Of a DNA stretch of 25,641 nucleotides, positions 15,895 to 23,583 are shown one piece after another; the first letter of the stretch is position 1; every line of letters starts with the position of its first letter. The DNA is from Bacteroidales bacterium (GTDB lineage Bacteria; Bacteroidota; Bacteroidia; Bacteroidales; F082). The notes under the pieces were generated by a model. It did no database searches, was not told the DNA's origin, and worked only from the letters and a program-made list of their open reading frames with translations. The stretch covers positions 1 through 25,641 of the forward strand of contig JAEEII010000093.1 in NCBI GenBank assembly GCA_016281295.1, in the 5' to 3' direction. Position numbers and translations under genes: made by a program.

Positions 15895-18675
15895 CTCAAT
15901 GACAATTTTCTGGGTTTTCACGTCGTTGCCGTTGATTAAACGCAAAACGTACACGCCAGGGGTCATGTTGGTGGTGGAGACGTCATAATTTGGCATCTCT
16001 ACATTCGTGATGATGCGTCCTGTGATGTCGATTACCTGGAGGGTACCCGTGTCGTTGACGATGATGTTGCCGTCGCTGATGAAGGCGAAAGTGGCATCGT
16101 CGTCATTTGCGGCTCCGTTGCTGGCTGCAAATACCAGTTTGAAGCGGCTTTCGTGGTTCGTCGTCTTGGCCTCGAACGTGTAGCTTGGGTTGATGAGCAA
16201 ATCGGTGTTCACACCGGTCATATTATCAATAAGGTGCAGATAATCAACATCTACGTTCTCGAGGTTCACCGAAATCGTGTAGATGCCGCTCTTCTCAGCC
16301 TTGAAGCTGAAAGGAAGCTCGCCTTTGGCCTCGGTGTTGACCACGGCGTAGTCCTTGCCATCCTGCGGGATATAGAGCTTGCTGTGGTTCGGGTTGAGTT
16401 GTAACTTCTCAAGCCCATGGCCTTCACCGAAACGGATGCGGGCGTTGTCGATGACAGCACCACGGGCGCGCGAAACGCTCAGGTTGAGTTCCCTACCCTT
16501 GGAGGGTGCCGTTGTGGTGAAAGTAATAGCGTTTTCGTCTTCAGCAGCCTGTACAAACAAGCCTTGCGTCGGGGCGATGGCACCGCTGGCAGTGATTAAA
16601 TCATCACCGTCTTCATTGAGGACGTAGAAATCACGCCCATCAGCCAAGTAGGCATTGCAGACAAAGGGATTGCCCACCAAGTTGAAGCCAGTGAAGCTGG
16701 CATTGGCATCGTAGGTCAGAGGCACGGTGATGTCGTCATTGGCGGGGTTGAGCACACCGCTGAAGGCGATGTCGGTGTCGGCGCTGTTGGCGTAGAGATA
16801 GCCCATGCCGTTTGCAAGGTCGAAGCTGTTATGCTTGTGGTTTTGCCATTCCAGGTCTTGTGCCTGGTCGAACCAGTACAGGTCGTAGTTGTTCTCCAAC
16901 AGGCCGAGTGCCGAGGGCTGTTGCACGTCGGCAACGGGATTGGCCAGGAGGTAGTAGCCACCTTTGTTGTCGTTCGTTCCGAAGCCTTCGATGTGTTTCT
17001 CCACCGTGGCATGGACGCCCTCGTTGCTGTGGATGAGCTGTCCGCCCTCTTTAACGGTGATGCTGCCGCCTTCAAGGGCAACATCCGATGCGTATGCAGT
17101 ATAACCTGCAGGAATGACAGCATCGGCTTGGATGATGACATCGCTGCCTTCTTCGGGCACTACGCCGATACTCCAGTTGCTGCCATTGTTCCAGTCGCCG
17201 TCGAAAATGAAAATGGGCCTGCAGTCCGGCGTGAAATAGACGGGTTCGCTCATTGCGCCCTCTCCGGAGAATACTTCATTTCCGTTGACGTCAGTGACGA
17301 TATAGGTACATTCGTTAGGCCAATCGCCGCTCACCCATTCGAAACGAAGCTCACGGTCGTCGCACACGGCAAGGGTGTAGGTGTCGGTAGTGGGAGTATC
17401 GGTAAGGTCATGGTTTGGTGCCGACATGGAAGCCAGCAAGATGTTCGTTGCCGCATCAAAAACTTGGATGGCATTGTCGTTCCAACCGTCGCCGTAGCTG
17501 TCGGTGAGAGTGAAAGTGAGTTCACACTTGTCTTCATCCGCACAAAAGGCCGGTTCGAAGTTGAAGTTATCGAGGAAAAGATAATACTCGTCGTTAGAAT
17601 TGAGTTTGACGGCGACATATTTGGTGTCTTTTGGGAAAATCTCTTCATAAAGTTGCCAATTGTATTGGTCATTGGCGGTCACTTCCTCGCCCCAAACGAA
17701 GGCATTGGGCGATTTTGTGGTTGTGGAGTAACCCACTTGGAAAGTCTCAGGCCAGTCGTTCGAAGCGTTCTTGTAGTAGAACGACACGTCCATGCCCGAG
17801 GTTCCCTCAAACTTGGGGGAGATAAGGTATTGGGGTGGGTTGGTGGTCCACCGGAAGTGGAAAGAATAGTTGCCTTCGTGGGTTTCCATTTGTTCGATGC
17901 CTGAAGAGCCCTCGCAATCCAGCATGGCCCAGCAGTCGAATTCATCAGGGTCTTCGAAGCCGTATGCGTAGGGCAAACTCTTGGGCTCACAAGCGGGAGT
18001 GAAGCCGAAAGTGGTCTTGGGAATGAATTCGCGCTGGATGGGTTGCACGTCATCCAAGCTAGTGGAATTGTAACCCGAAATGGAAGCGCCAGTCACCGGT
18101 TGACCATAGAAATTAATGTTTTTATAATTCACGTTATTGGTGTTCTCTATGCCCACTAAGAGATTACCGCCTTGGTAAGCGAAGGGCGTGCTGAAGTTGA
18201 TGGTCATTTCACCACCGTTATCTGTGCTCACGATGTCGAAAAAGCCACTATAGACGATGGTGGCGGATGATTTGGGTTCGTAGGCACTAATCGAGGTGTA
18301 ATTCACCTCCATCAGATAGACATCCGCTGAGCTTTCCGTGGTGTAAGGCACATTGCTACTGGTGGTATAGAACGTCAGGCTGGTGATAGATGCGCCTGCC
18401 ATTTCCACCAAGTCGTTGGCGGGGATGACGAACTGGCTTCTGGTGAATTCGTCGAAATAGAAGATGTAGGCAGGGACAGTGTTGTTGGAGATTGTGTCGT
18501 CATACACGGTCAGCGTTTCCATGTATTGCATGTTGGTGAAGGCACTCCTGCCCGAGGCCGATTGATACTCCGCCAATGAGACGGATGGCAGCGTCACCGG
18601 TGTCTGTGCCCAAACGCCATGCGCGAAAGCGAAAATCGAGCAAATGATAAGTAAAGTTTTGCGTAAGTTATTCAT
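15892..18675 (-). CDS. Large T9SS-secreted protein with type A sorting domain
   Basis: A 927-residue exported protein. Residues 1-23 are a signal peptide (ending VWA before Gln). A beta-rich region follows. About residues 240-375 look like a MAM/cleaved-adhesin-type domain (YGFEDPDEFDCWAMLDCEG). The next section carries TLTDSYGDGWNDNAIQVFD, a repeat known from many Bacteroidota surface proteins. A long beta-rich region resembling hypothetical T9SS cargo comes next (GGYYLLANPVAD, FNLVGNPFVCNAYL). The last 57 or so residues (TGTLQVIDITGRII, then MTPGVYVLRLINGNDVKTQKIVIE in two parts) form the type A sorting domain that directs export by T9SS and surface anchoring. No catalytic domain is recognised; adhesion is a guess. 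It is a single transcription unit with its own -7 box and terminator. Confidence 0.88.
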   Translation of the reverse strand: MNNLRKTLLIICSIFAFAHGVWAQTPVTLPSVSLAEYQSASGRSAFTNMQYMETLTVYDDTISNNTVPAYIFYFDEFTRSQFVIPANDLVEMAGASITSLTFYTTSSNVPYTTESSADVYLMEVNYTSISAYEPKSSATIVYSGFFDIVSTDNGGEMTINFSTPFAYQGGNLLVGIENTNNVNYKNINFYGQPVTGASISGYNSTSLDDVQPIQREFIPKTTFGFTPACEPKSLPYAYGFEDPDEFDCWAMLDCEGSSGIEQMETHEGNYSFHFRWTTNPPQYLISPKFEGTSGMDVSFYYKNASNDWPETFQVGYSTTTKSPNAFVWGEEVTANDQYNWQLYEEIFPKDTKYVAVKLNSNDEYYLFLDNFNFEPAFCADEDKCELTFTLTDSYGDGWNDNAIQVFDAATNILLASMSAPNHDLTDTPTTDTYTLAVCDDRELRFEWVSGDWPNECTYIVTDVNGNEVFSGEGAMSEPVYFTPDCRPIFIFDGDWNNGSNWSIGVVPEEGSDVIIQADAVIPAGYTAYASDVALEGGSITVKEGGQLIHSNEGVHATVEKHIEGFGTNDNKGGYYLLANPVADVQQPSALGLLENNYDLYWFDQAQDLEWQNHKHNSFDLANGMGYLYANSADTDIAFSGVLNPANDDITVPLTYDANASFTGFNLVGNPFVCNAYLADGRDFYVLNEDGDDLITASGAIAPTQGLFVQAAEDENAITFTTTAPSKGRELNLSVSRARGAVIDNARIRFGEGHGLEKLQLNPNHSKLYIPQDGKDYAVVNTEAKGELPFSFKAEKSGIYTISVNLENVDVDYLHLIDNMTGVNTDLLINPSYTFEAKTTNHESRFKLVFAASNGAANDDDATFAFISDGNIIVNDTGTLQVIDITGRIITNVEMPNYDVSTTNMTPGVYVLRLINGNDVKTQKIVIE

Positions 18676-18720
18676 TTTATTTGATTTAACTTATAAATAA
18701 TCTGTTTCAACAATGAGCGG

Positions 18721-18728
18721 CAAAAGTA
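18721..18728 (-). promoter_or_regulatory. Promoter -7 box of the T9SS cargo gene
   Basis: TACTTTTG on the minus strand, 45 bp before the ATG, matches TAnnTTTG. No convincing -33 box is seen upstream. Confidence 0.55.
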
Positions 18729-18767
18729 CAAAAAAGAATTGATACTCATTTTTTTTGATTGATAGAC

Positions 18768-18801
18768 TAAAAAAACAGGCGACCCTGTCAGGGTCGCCTG
18801 T
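18768..18801 (-). terminator. Terminator of the HigA-like gene
   Basis: A 12-bp perfect stem (ACAGGCGACCCT / AGGGTCGCCTGT) with a 3-nt loop, followed on the minus strand by a run of seven T. It lies 37 bp after the HigA-like stop and separates that gene from the T9SS gene promoter. Confidence 0.9.
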
Positions 18802-18838
18802 GAAGGATTCCAACAAAGGGATTTCCAACACATAGTTT

Positions 18839-19201
18839 TCAGCACCCTAACATCGCGGCTGGCGTAATGTTCAAAGTGCGGCAAAGCAGGCGGGCGATTT
18901 TCAAGGTTGGTTCCGCCCTGCCAGTCACATAGTCGTTGATTCGCGAAGGACTTACACCGATAAGGGAAGCCAATTGTTTCTGCGTCATTTGTTTCTCTTC
19001 GAGCGACAACGCTATCAAGTCGGCCGGAGAGGGTTTCGCAATAGGATAATGCTCCTTTTCGTACTCAATCACAATGTCCGACATCATGGTTAATTCGATG
19101 GCGTTGCGGTCGTTGGCAGGAGTCTCGTCCGTCACCAACGGCAACAATTCCTCGATTCTCTCCAAGGCAAATTCGTATTGATCTTTCGTGATTCTGCTCA
19201 T
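18839..19201 (-). CDS. HigA-like XRE-family DNA-binding protein (orphan antitoxin)
   Basis: A 120-residue protein. The N-terminal half (about residues 1-60; ALERIEELLPLV, then IVIEYEKEHYPI) is the helical extension typical of the larger HigA antitoxins. The C-terminal half is a helix-turn-helix (about 69-115; MTQKQLASLIGVSPSRINDYVTGRAEPTLKIARLLCRTL). In HigBA systems the toxin gene is next to higA, usually upstream. Here the upstream 165 bp contain no HigB-like frame, so this is an orphan regulator or a decayed pair. The start is fixed by a very strong Shine-Dalgarno sequence. It diverges from the unknown gene at 19367, with the first copy of the shared promoter element between them. Confidence 0.85.
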   Translation of the reverse strand: MSRITKDQYEFALERIEELLPLVTDETPANDRNAIELTMMSDIVIEYEKEHYPIAKPSPADLIALSLEEKQMTQKQLASLIGVSPSRINDYVTGRAEPTLKIARLLCRTLNITPAAMLGC

Positions 19202-19205
19202 GTCG

Positions 19206-19215
19206 CCTTCCTCCT
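19206..19215 (-). promoter_or_regulatory. Strong Shine-Dalgarno before HigA-like gene
   Basis: AGGAGGAAGG on the minus strand; its AGGAGG core is 8 nt before the ATG. Near-perfect anti-16S matches of this kind are rare in Bacteroidota. Confidence 0.7.
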
Positions 19216-19287
19216 ATATTGTTGAAACATCAATTTTGTTATTCTTTGTTTTTGTTAGCAAGTATTTTCAATATTTAGAAATAATCT

Positions 19288-19329
19288 CAAACTTGTATCG
19301 TGATTTGAAACAACGTATATGTAATTTTA
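19288..19329 (+). promoter_or_regulatory. Shared promoter element, copy 1
   Basis: ACTTGTATCGTGATTTG, then AAACAA, then 8 bp, then TAATTTTA (19322-19329). The element (19288-19313) ends 53 bp before the ATG at 19367. The TTTG-to-TA gap is 14 bp, identical in copies 2 and 3. A weak dyad TTGT-N13-ACAA is present. The -7 box is the least perfect of the three. Confidence 0.65.
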
Positions 19330-19366
19330 CAGCGTCTTGACATGAAATGATTAGACTTATTGTGAT

Positions 19367-20080
19367 ATGAATGGGGAAAAGGGTTATGACACGGGGGCAA
19401 AGCAAATGGGTGTTAGATACTATGAATATGGTATGCAGCTCTTGAAGCAATACAAATATGACAGAGCGAATGCCTATTTTCGTGTTGCATACGATTTGTT
19501 ACAGGAGCATAAAACATCAGAGTGTTATCCTGATTTGTGTTTCCGTGTTTATTGTGGACTGGCGCCATATTCTTCAACGGACAAAAGGATTCCGTTGTTG
19601 GAAGAAGCTTTGGATGGCTTCAAGCGGCAGGCTTCTATGGGCGAGCAGATTCCGATAAAGATCATGAAGGATATTGAAAGGAGCCTGGAGTTTGCGCGTA
19701 TCGAGCAGTCTGAAAATAGTTGTGAAGATGTTGTTTCGCCAAATGCAGCATCAAAAGTGAAAGGCCTTGAATTAATCGACGAATTCATGGGGTTTGACTA
19801 CACAAACAGTTGTCAGTTTCATGATGCGGAAATCCATGACATCACATGGAAACGTGATGAGGTGGTATTGCGAATCAATATCAACTGTGAATGCATCGCA
19901 ACTTTTCGATTCATTGATGCGGTAGAAATGAAGGGGACGTTTGAGCTACCGTATCTACATGAAATGAAATTCCGCATGTATAACAGTTTTGTTGATTGTT
20001 CTCTGGATGGTGTGGGAGTTACAATTACTAGTCAACAAGTTGTTTGCGAGAAGGTGGAAAAGTACGAGAACTATCGATGA
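19367..20080 (+). CDS. Unknown protein, TPR-like N-terminus and FHDAEI-type C-terminal domain
   Basis: A 237-residue cytosolic protein not recognised as a named family. The first half is helical and TPR-like (GVRYYEYGMQLLKQYKYDRANAYF, in two overlapping helices). The second half (about residues 145-235) is predicted beta-rich and begins CQFHDAEIHDITWKRDEVVL. The FHDAEI opening resembles the start of Imm50-like immunity domains, but this is a resemblance only. There is no signal peptide or membrane segment. It is monocistronic, driven by copy 1 of the shared element. Its last 53 bp overlap the 3' end of the convergent membrane-protein gene. Confidence 0.7.
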   Translation: MNGEKGYDTGAKQMGVRYYEYGMQLLKQYKYDRANAYFRVAYDLLQEHKTSECYPDLCFRVYCGLAPYSSTDKRIPLLEEALDGFKRQASMGEQIPIKIMKDIERSLEFARIEQSENSCEDVVSPNAASKVKGLELIDEFMGFDYTNSCQFHDAEIHDITWKRDEVVLRININCECIATFRFIDAVEMKGTFELPYLHEMKFRMYNSFVDCSLDGVGVTITSQQVVCEKVEKYENYR

Positions 20081-21347
20081 ATTCCACCTCGTATTCCACT
20101 GCATCGTTACTAAATGAGTCCAAAAGGTCTTGGTGCGAATCGTGAACTTTTTCCCAAGCATGATACGCCGGCGGATGATGCACCTGTATCATGCCATCGT
20201 GAGGGTCTCCGCTCTTGGCTTCCAAGTCTTCGCAAATGCCCCTTAGAATTTTCCGATGTATTGATTTTAAGTTCTTCGAAATGTAGGTGGAATCTAACAA
20301 GCCAACGTTTTGTTCCGCTTCTTTGAGCCTATCGGCATCTTTTTCCGAAAACTCCATTTCAAACTTGTCTTTTGGAGCATCGGAACCTATGAACGTATAA
20401 GTGATTTCAGCTATTTCCGTAAAGCCATAGTCCGAGTAAAAATCATCAGAAGAATCGGTTTCATCATCCTCACAAAGAAAGGATCCCTTGGACTTGAACA
20501 TTGGCACTTCATAGCTGTCATTGGCTTTTTCAAGATTACTGGTGTCGGGATTATTTCCTTTATCATTTTTGACAATCCATTCATTTTCCGAAGGAGCCTT
20601 TAACACAAGAATTTCAGCTATAGTTGCACCGAGTCTGTACATAAGATTTCGGTAAAGCTGTTTGTCTTCTTCGCTATAATTTCCAATCAAATCACATATT
20701 TTATAGTCCTCCTGTCCGATAGAAGGGTTATAATGAACGAATGTATCAAAACCGGTGTTTTTAGTTTGCCTAAATTCAAAAAATAGCGATTCAGGGTCGC
20801 CGACGGTTCTTTGGTAATCAAAATAGGAATATGGACTGTCATAATTAATGTGGCTCATCGTTTCAGAAATAATCAGCAGGCAATGGCCTTTTTTTGTTTC
20901 GAAATCAATGCGGCAACATTTCAACATTTCGCTTATTTCTGCACTATGGTCGCAAAGGCACCCGAGACGGTCGAAAACCCAAAGGATGTCGTGAAGAGAA
21001 TCGTGCATATAGTGTATATACATATCTTCGCCATTTTTAAGGGCATTGGTATGGTCGTGATTTTCGTGAACATACCGAATAAAGCGCTCATCATAGCAAA
21101 GGCGATTCACCAACTTCTGGATTTTGATTGACACTTCCGATAAGGCATAGAATTGCTCCTCAGTCACGAGGATTTTCTGCGGAATCAGTCGTTTCCTTTC
21201 TTCTTCAGCTACCTTTTCCCGATCTTGATCAAATTGTTTTTTCCACTTCCAATCTTCTGAGTTTTTTCTACGACGAGCAATGATAACCATTGCAATAATT
21301 ACAAGCAGCATTAGTGCCACTAATCCAGTCGGCCCGGCTATATACAT
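20028..21347 (-). CDS. Unknown membrane-anchored cytosolic protein
   Basis: 439 residues from the ATG at 21347. Residues about 5-24 form one transmembrane helix (GPTGLVALMLLVIIAMVII) followed by RRRK, so the large C-terminal part is predicted to face the cytosol. A charged coiled region follows (about 25-60). The rest matches no family I know; it is acidic, with clusters such as CEDDETDSSDDFYSD. The ATG at 21347 is preferred over an upstream ATG (21368) and a TTG (21383): it has GAAAGG 8-13 nt upstream, and the other two sit too close to, or inside, the -7 box of copy 2. The 3' end overlaps the convergent gene by 53 bp. Confidence 0.7.
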   Translation of the reverse strand: MYIAGPTGLVALMLLVIIAMVIIARRRKNSEDWKWKKQFDQDREKVAEEERKRLIPQKILVTEEQFYALSEVSIKIQKLVNRLCYDERFIRYVHENHDHTNALKNGEDMYIHYMHDSLHDILWVFDRLGCLCDHSAEISEMLKCCRIDFETKKGHCLLIISETMSHINYDSPYSYFDYQRTVGDPESLFFEFRQTKNTGFDTFVHYNPSIGQEDYKICDLIGNYSEEDKQLYRNLMYRLGATIAEILVLKAPSENEWIVKNDKGNNPDTSNLEKANDSYEVPMFKSKGSFLCEDDETDSSDDFYSDYGFTEIAEITYTFIGSDAPKDKFEMEFSEKDADRLKEAEQNVGLLDSTYISKNLKSIHRKILRGICEDLEAKSGDPHDGMIQVHHPPAYHAWEKVHDSHQDLLDSFSNDAVEYEVEFIDSSRTFPPSRKQLVD

Positions 21348-21498
21348 GGTTATTTTCCTTTCTAGCATTGTTTTCGTCAACAAAAATACTCAAAGATTGT
21401 TTCAAATCACGGTACAGGCTTGTTTTTTCTAATGGATTTCTCAAGATAGGCAACGCTTCCTCAACGACCCATTGGCATTTATTTGGCGTTTTAAGCAT
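21268..21498 (-). CDS. Small uncertain ORF bridging two unknown genes
   Basis: 76 codons. Its ATG overlaps the stop of the cysteine-rich gene (21491-21498), which suggests coupled translation. The first 50 residues (KTPNKCQWVVEEALPILRN and on) look protein-like. The last 26 lie out of frame within the start of the membrane-protein gene and look like a shadow. The stretch LYRDLKQ is coded by the shared promoter element, so part of this frame may exist only by chance. It may be a real short gene, or a remnant whose 3' end was overwritten. Confidence 0.3.
   Translation of the reverse strand: MLKTPNKCQWVVEEALPILRNPLEKTSLYRDLKQSLSIFVDENNARKENNHVYSRADWISGTNAACNYCNGYHCSS
21381..21422 (-). promoter_or_regulatory. 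Shared promoter element, copy 2
   Basis: On the minus strand, CCTGTACCGTGATTTG, then AAACAA, then 8 bp, then TATTTTTG (21388-21381), a perfect -7 box. The element (21422-21397) ends 49 bp before the ATG of the membrane-anchored protein. The TTTG-to-TA gap is 14 bp. Confidence 0.7.
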
Positions 21499-21895
21499 TA
21501 TCTTCATTCCATTTAAACACAATATCAGTGTTCTGGCCAGGCAGTTTCTGCTTATGCCCATTAGCAATTATAATTCCACAAGGAATACCTTCTGGGAACG
21601 CAGGGCATGAGCCACTTTTATAATTAGAACAAGTTTGACACTCATAAGACGGAACTGATTTTGGAATAGACTCAGAGTCCACATAGAACGATATAACAGG
21701 TTCATTTTTAAACCTCCAAGTATCATCATCCTTCTTTTCGTAAAAATCGAACGGACATTTGTCTGTTTCTCCATTCAACAACGCACCTTCTATCGTTTCG
21801 TCAGTATCAATCTGAAACAAACATTTCACCTTACCCTTTGGAATGAAATCTTCGTCAAGATTCTTACAACTCAAACAAATGCAATTCTTTTTCAT
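21491..21895 (-). CDS. Cysteine-rich unknown protein
   Basis: 134 residues from the ATG at 21895 (MKKNCICLSCKN). Two cysteine clusters are visible: an N-terminal one (CICLSCKNL, then KCLFQ, then KCPFDF) and a C-terminal one (ECQTCSNYKSGSCPAFPEGIPCGI). They suggest metal binding. The CPAFPEGIP segment with the later H-x7-G pattern (NGHKQKLPGQN) recalls small unnamed proteins found in phages and islands. An alternative ATG at 21931 overlaps the nuclease-like stop as TAATG and would add 12 hydrophobic residues. The gene follows the nuclease-like gene closely and may be co-expressed with it. Confidence 0.6.
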   Translation of the reverse strand: MKKNCICLSCKNLDEDFIPKGKVKCLFQIDTDETIEGALLNGETDKCPFDFYEKKDDDTWRFKNEPVISFYVDSESIPKSVPSYECQTCSNYKSGSCPAFPEGIPCGIIIANGHKQKLPGQNTDIVFKWNEDNA

Positions 21896-21930
21896 AGTGT
21901 TTAATTCGATCCGGATTACAAGAAAAGCCA

Positions 21931-22506
21931 TTAGCAATATCCATCAACAGCAGATCTTATCTCATTATAACCTATACCATTCTTTGAGCTAGTTAGTTTT
22001 CGCAGGCGCCCAAGAGAGATTGTTTTATGGTCACCACATGCACGATTGATAGTTTCTGTAGGCACGACCCAAAAACGCCAATTATCCAAGATAAGCGGAT
22101 TAGAGGATTCTTTTGTTTCTCCTGTGTTAAGACAAAACACATAGATGTCGCTCTGGCGTTTGGATTCAGTTTTAGAATTTTTGTACATCGTATATGCTCT
22201 AGTTATGCTAAATGTCCGTTGGGAAGAAACCTTACCATCGTTACGCCAAGAATGGTAATAGGCGGTCTCTTTCACCTCAATACGCTGACCACGATAATTG
22301 ATGTCCCATAGTGTCCAACCATTCTTGTTATATGGTTCCGTTTGTCCAAGTGCTTTGGCCACAATAAATTCAGCAATCTGGTCCTGAATATCCCAAATGT
22401 TGGAGAACTGGAATCGCCAAAAGTCAATTACATAAAAACCAACAGGTTGACCCGCAAATTCAAAAATTTCTGATCCTAAGAGGGATGAGTGAGATTGTGT
22501 GAACAT
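21931..22506 (-). CDS. PD-(D/E)XK nuclease-like protein
   Basis: 191 residues from the ATG at 22506. The protein belongs to a widely spread but unnamed type with FW-RF-FS near the N-terminus, then AEFIVAKALG, then WDINYRGQRIEVKETAY. The core E46 ... D68-x8-E77-V-K79 is the PD-(D/E)XK nuclease active-site pattern. The later part (RQSDIYVFCL, then NWRFWVVPTETIN, then ISLGRLRKL) is also typical of that type. Such folds occur in restriction enzymes and DNA-repair nucleases. No methyltransferase or helicase partner is seen here, so the substrate is unknown. Neighbours: sirtuin 95 bp upstream, cysteine-rich gene 35 bp downstream. Confidence 0.7.
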   Translation of the reverse strand: MFTQSHSSLLGSEIFEFAGQPVGFYVIDFWRFQFSNIWDIQDQIAEFIVAKALGQTEPYNKNGWTLWDINYRGQRIEVKETAYYHSWRNDGKVSSQRTFSITRAYTMYKNSKTESKRQSDIYVFCLNTGETKESSNPLILDNWRFWVVPTETINRACGDHKTISLGRLRKLTSSKNGIGYNEIRSAVDGYC

Positions 22507-22546
22507 ATATAATGTTTTATGATAAGAGTTATAAAGTATTACTGTT

Positions 22547-22563
22547 TTGATTTTATAAATCAA
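22547..22563. repeat. Small inverted repeat before the nuclease-like gene
   Basis: TTGATTT and AAATCAA separated by 3 bp, 41 bp upstream of the nuclease-like ATG. There is no U-run, so an operator is more likely than a terminator. Weak evidence. Confidence 0.35.
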
Positions 22564-22600
22564 TTTAGAAAAGATTATTGATAAATGAATAAATCTGTTT

Positions 22601-23308
22601 TTATTCAATCAAACATTCCAACCTCTTCACCAACTCATCCACCCCTTCCACTGCTTTCGCCTTTATATGCTGGAATCCAGCCGGCATGCCGCCTTTCAAA
22701 TCTTTCGGGTCAATCAAAAACTTCGGGATCTCATTTGGGACATCATCGACCAATCCCGCCGCTGGATAGACCACCAACGAAGTGCCAATGACCACAAAAA
22801 TGTCCGCTTGTTGCACCCAATATGCCGCCAACTCCATACCATCGACATACTCGCCAAACCATACGATATAAGGCCGCAGTTGCGAACCATCGGCGGCTTT
22901 GTCACCTAATCGAATCGGGACATCAAGTGGATACTCCTTGATGCAATTGGAGTCGAGGCGGTTGCGCGAGGATGTCACCTTGCTCAACTCGCCGTGAAGA
23001 TGCAGCACCTTGCTACTGCCCGCCCTTTCGTGAAGATTGTCCACATTCTGGGTGATGATGGTCACATCATATTGCTTTTCCAATTCCGCCAAAACACGAT
23101 GGGCATGGTTCGGCTCCACTTCCAACAGGTTTTTCCTTCGGGCATTGTAAAAATCAAGCACCGCCTGCGGGTCTTCCTCAAAACCCTCCACACTGGCCAA
23201 CTTCATGGCGTCATATTTTCCCCACATTCCATTGGCATCACGAAAAGTGGGGATTCCGCTTTCGGCGCTGATGCCTGCGCCGGTGAAGACTACAAGTTTT
23301 TGTAGCAT
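22601..23308 (-). CDS. Sirtuin-type NAD-dependent protein deacylase (CobB-like)
   Basis: A 235-residue Sir2-fold enzyme that removes acyl groups from lysines using NAD. Motifs: GAGIS (10-14), GIPTFRD, TQNVDNLHERAG (86-97), the catalytic His105 in HLHGE, and VIGTSL. Tyr54 and Arg57 (FYNARR) match the Tyr/Arg pair that gives E. coli CobB and human SIRT5 activity on succinyl/malonyl-lysine. The four zinc cysteines of CobB are missing; only Cys122 remains in that region. There is no fused effector domain, so it is a metabolic sirtuin, not a ThsA/DSR defence type. It has its own promoter. Confidence 0.93.
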   Translation of the reverse strand: MLQKLVVFTGAGISAESGIPTFRDANGMWGKYDAMKLASVEGFEEDPQAVLDFYNARRKNLLEVEPNHAHRVLAELEKQYDVTIITQNVDNLHERAGSSKVLHLHGELSKVTSSRNRLDSNCIKEYPLDVPIRLGDKAADGSQLRPYIVWFGEYVDGMELAAYWVQQADIFVVIGTSLVVYPAAGLVDDVPNEIPKFLIDPKDLKGGMPAGFQHIKAKAVEGVDELVKRLECLIE

Positions 23309-23331
23309 GAGAATAAAGTTTTCTGTTTCTG

Positions 23332-23365
23332 CAAAAATACAACAAACTTATTGTATTCACAACAA
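23332..23365 (-). promoter_or_regulatory. Sirtuin gene promoter
   Basis: On the minus strand TTGTTG (23365-23360), 20 bp, then TATTTTTG (23339-23332). Both box and spacing fit the Bacteroidota consensus. It starts ACTTGT like the shared element but then differs in sequence and spacing. Confidence 0.65.
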
Positions 23366-23371
23366 GTATAT

Positions 23372-23581
23372 TTAGTCTCCGTACAACACATCTATTACAT
23401 GGTCTCTGAAGTCTTCATCAAGAACACACATCGTGTGGCCACAATTTGGACAGTTAAAAGAAGATTCATCACGTAAATCTTCTGGAATTGGCTGAGAAAA
23501 GTCCCAACTCATGAAAACACCTTTTGGAATGCTAAATTCTTCTCCGCATTTCGGACATTTGATTGTATATAACTGAGCCAT
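23372..23581 (-). CDS. CpXC-like zinc-ribbon protein
   Basis: A 69-residue protein with two CPxCG knuckles (KCPKCGEEF at 8-16 and NCPNCGHTM at about 43-51), a zinc-ribbon arrangement of CpXC type. The 26-residue gap between them contains IPKGVFMSWDFSQPIPEDL. The function of this family is not established. The start is fixed by GGAGAG upstream. A remnant of a HIRAN gene lies just before it, which suggests it once followed an intact HIRAN gene. Confidence 0.75.
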   Translation of the reverse strand: MAQLYTIKCPKCGEEFSIPKGVFMSWDFSQPIPEDLRDESSFNCPNCGHTMCVLDEDFRDHVIDVLYGD

Positions 23582-23583
23582 AA

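Noticed and set aside
19287..19346. Short open frame with LYRDLKQ upstream of 19367, matching LYRDLKQ in the small ORF at 21268-21498
   Set aside because: The likeness is at the DNA level over the promoter element only, and copy 3 aligns with the same spacing without keeping the peptide; a shared coding remnant is less likely than a shared promoter.
19202..19366. A HigB toxin partner for the HigA-like gene
   Set aside because: No frame of HigB size or sequence is present on either strand in or next to this gap.
22601..23308. Sirtuin as a defence effector (ThsA/DSR-like NADase)
   Set aside because: It is a short single-domain protein with full CobB-type motifs and the acyl-selectivity Tyr/Arg pair, and has no SLOG, helical or other effector domain.
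23332..23370. Fourth copy of the shared promoter element before the sirtuin gene
   Set aside because: Only ACTTGT matches; the distance to the -7 box is 28 instead of 31 bp and the core TGATTTG is missing.
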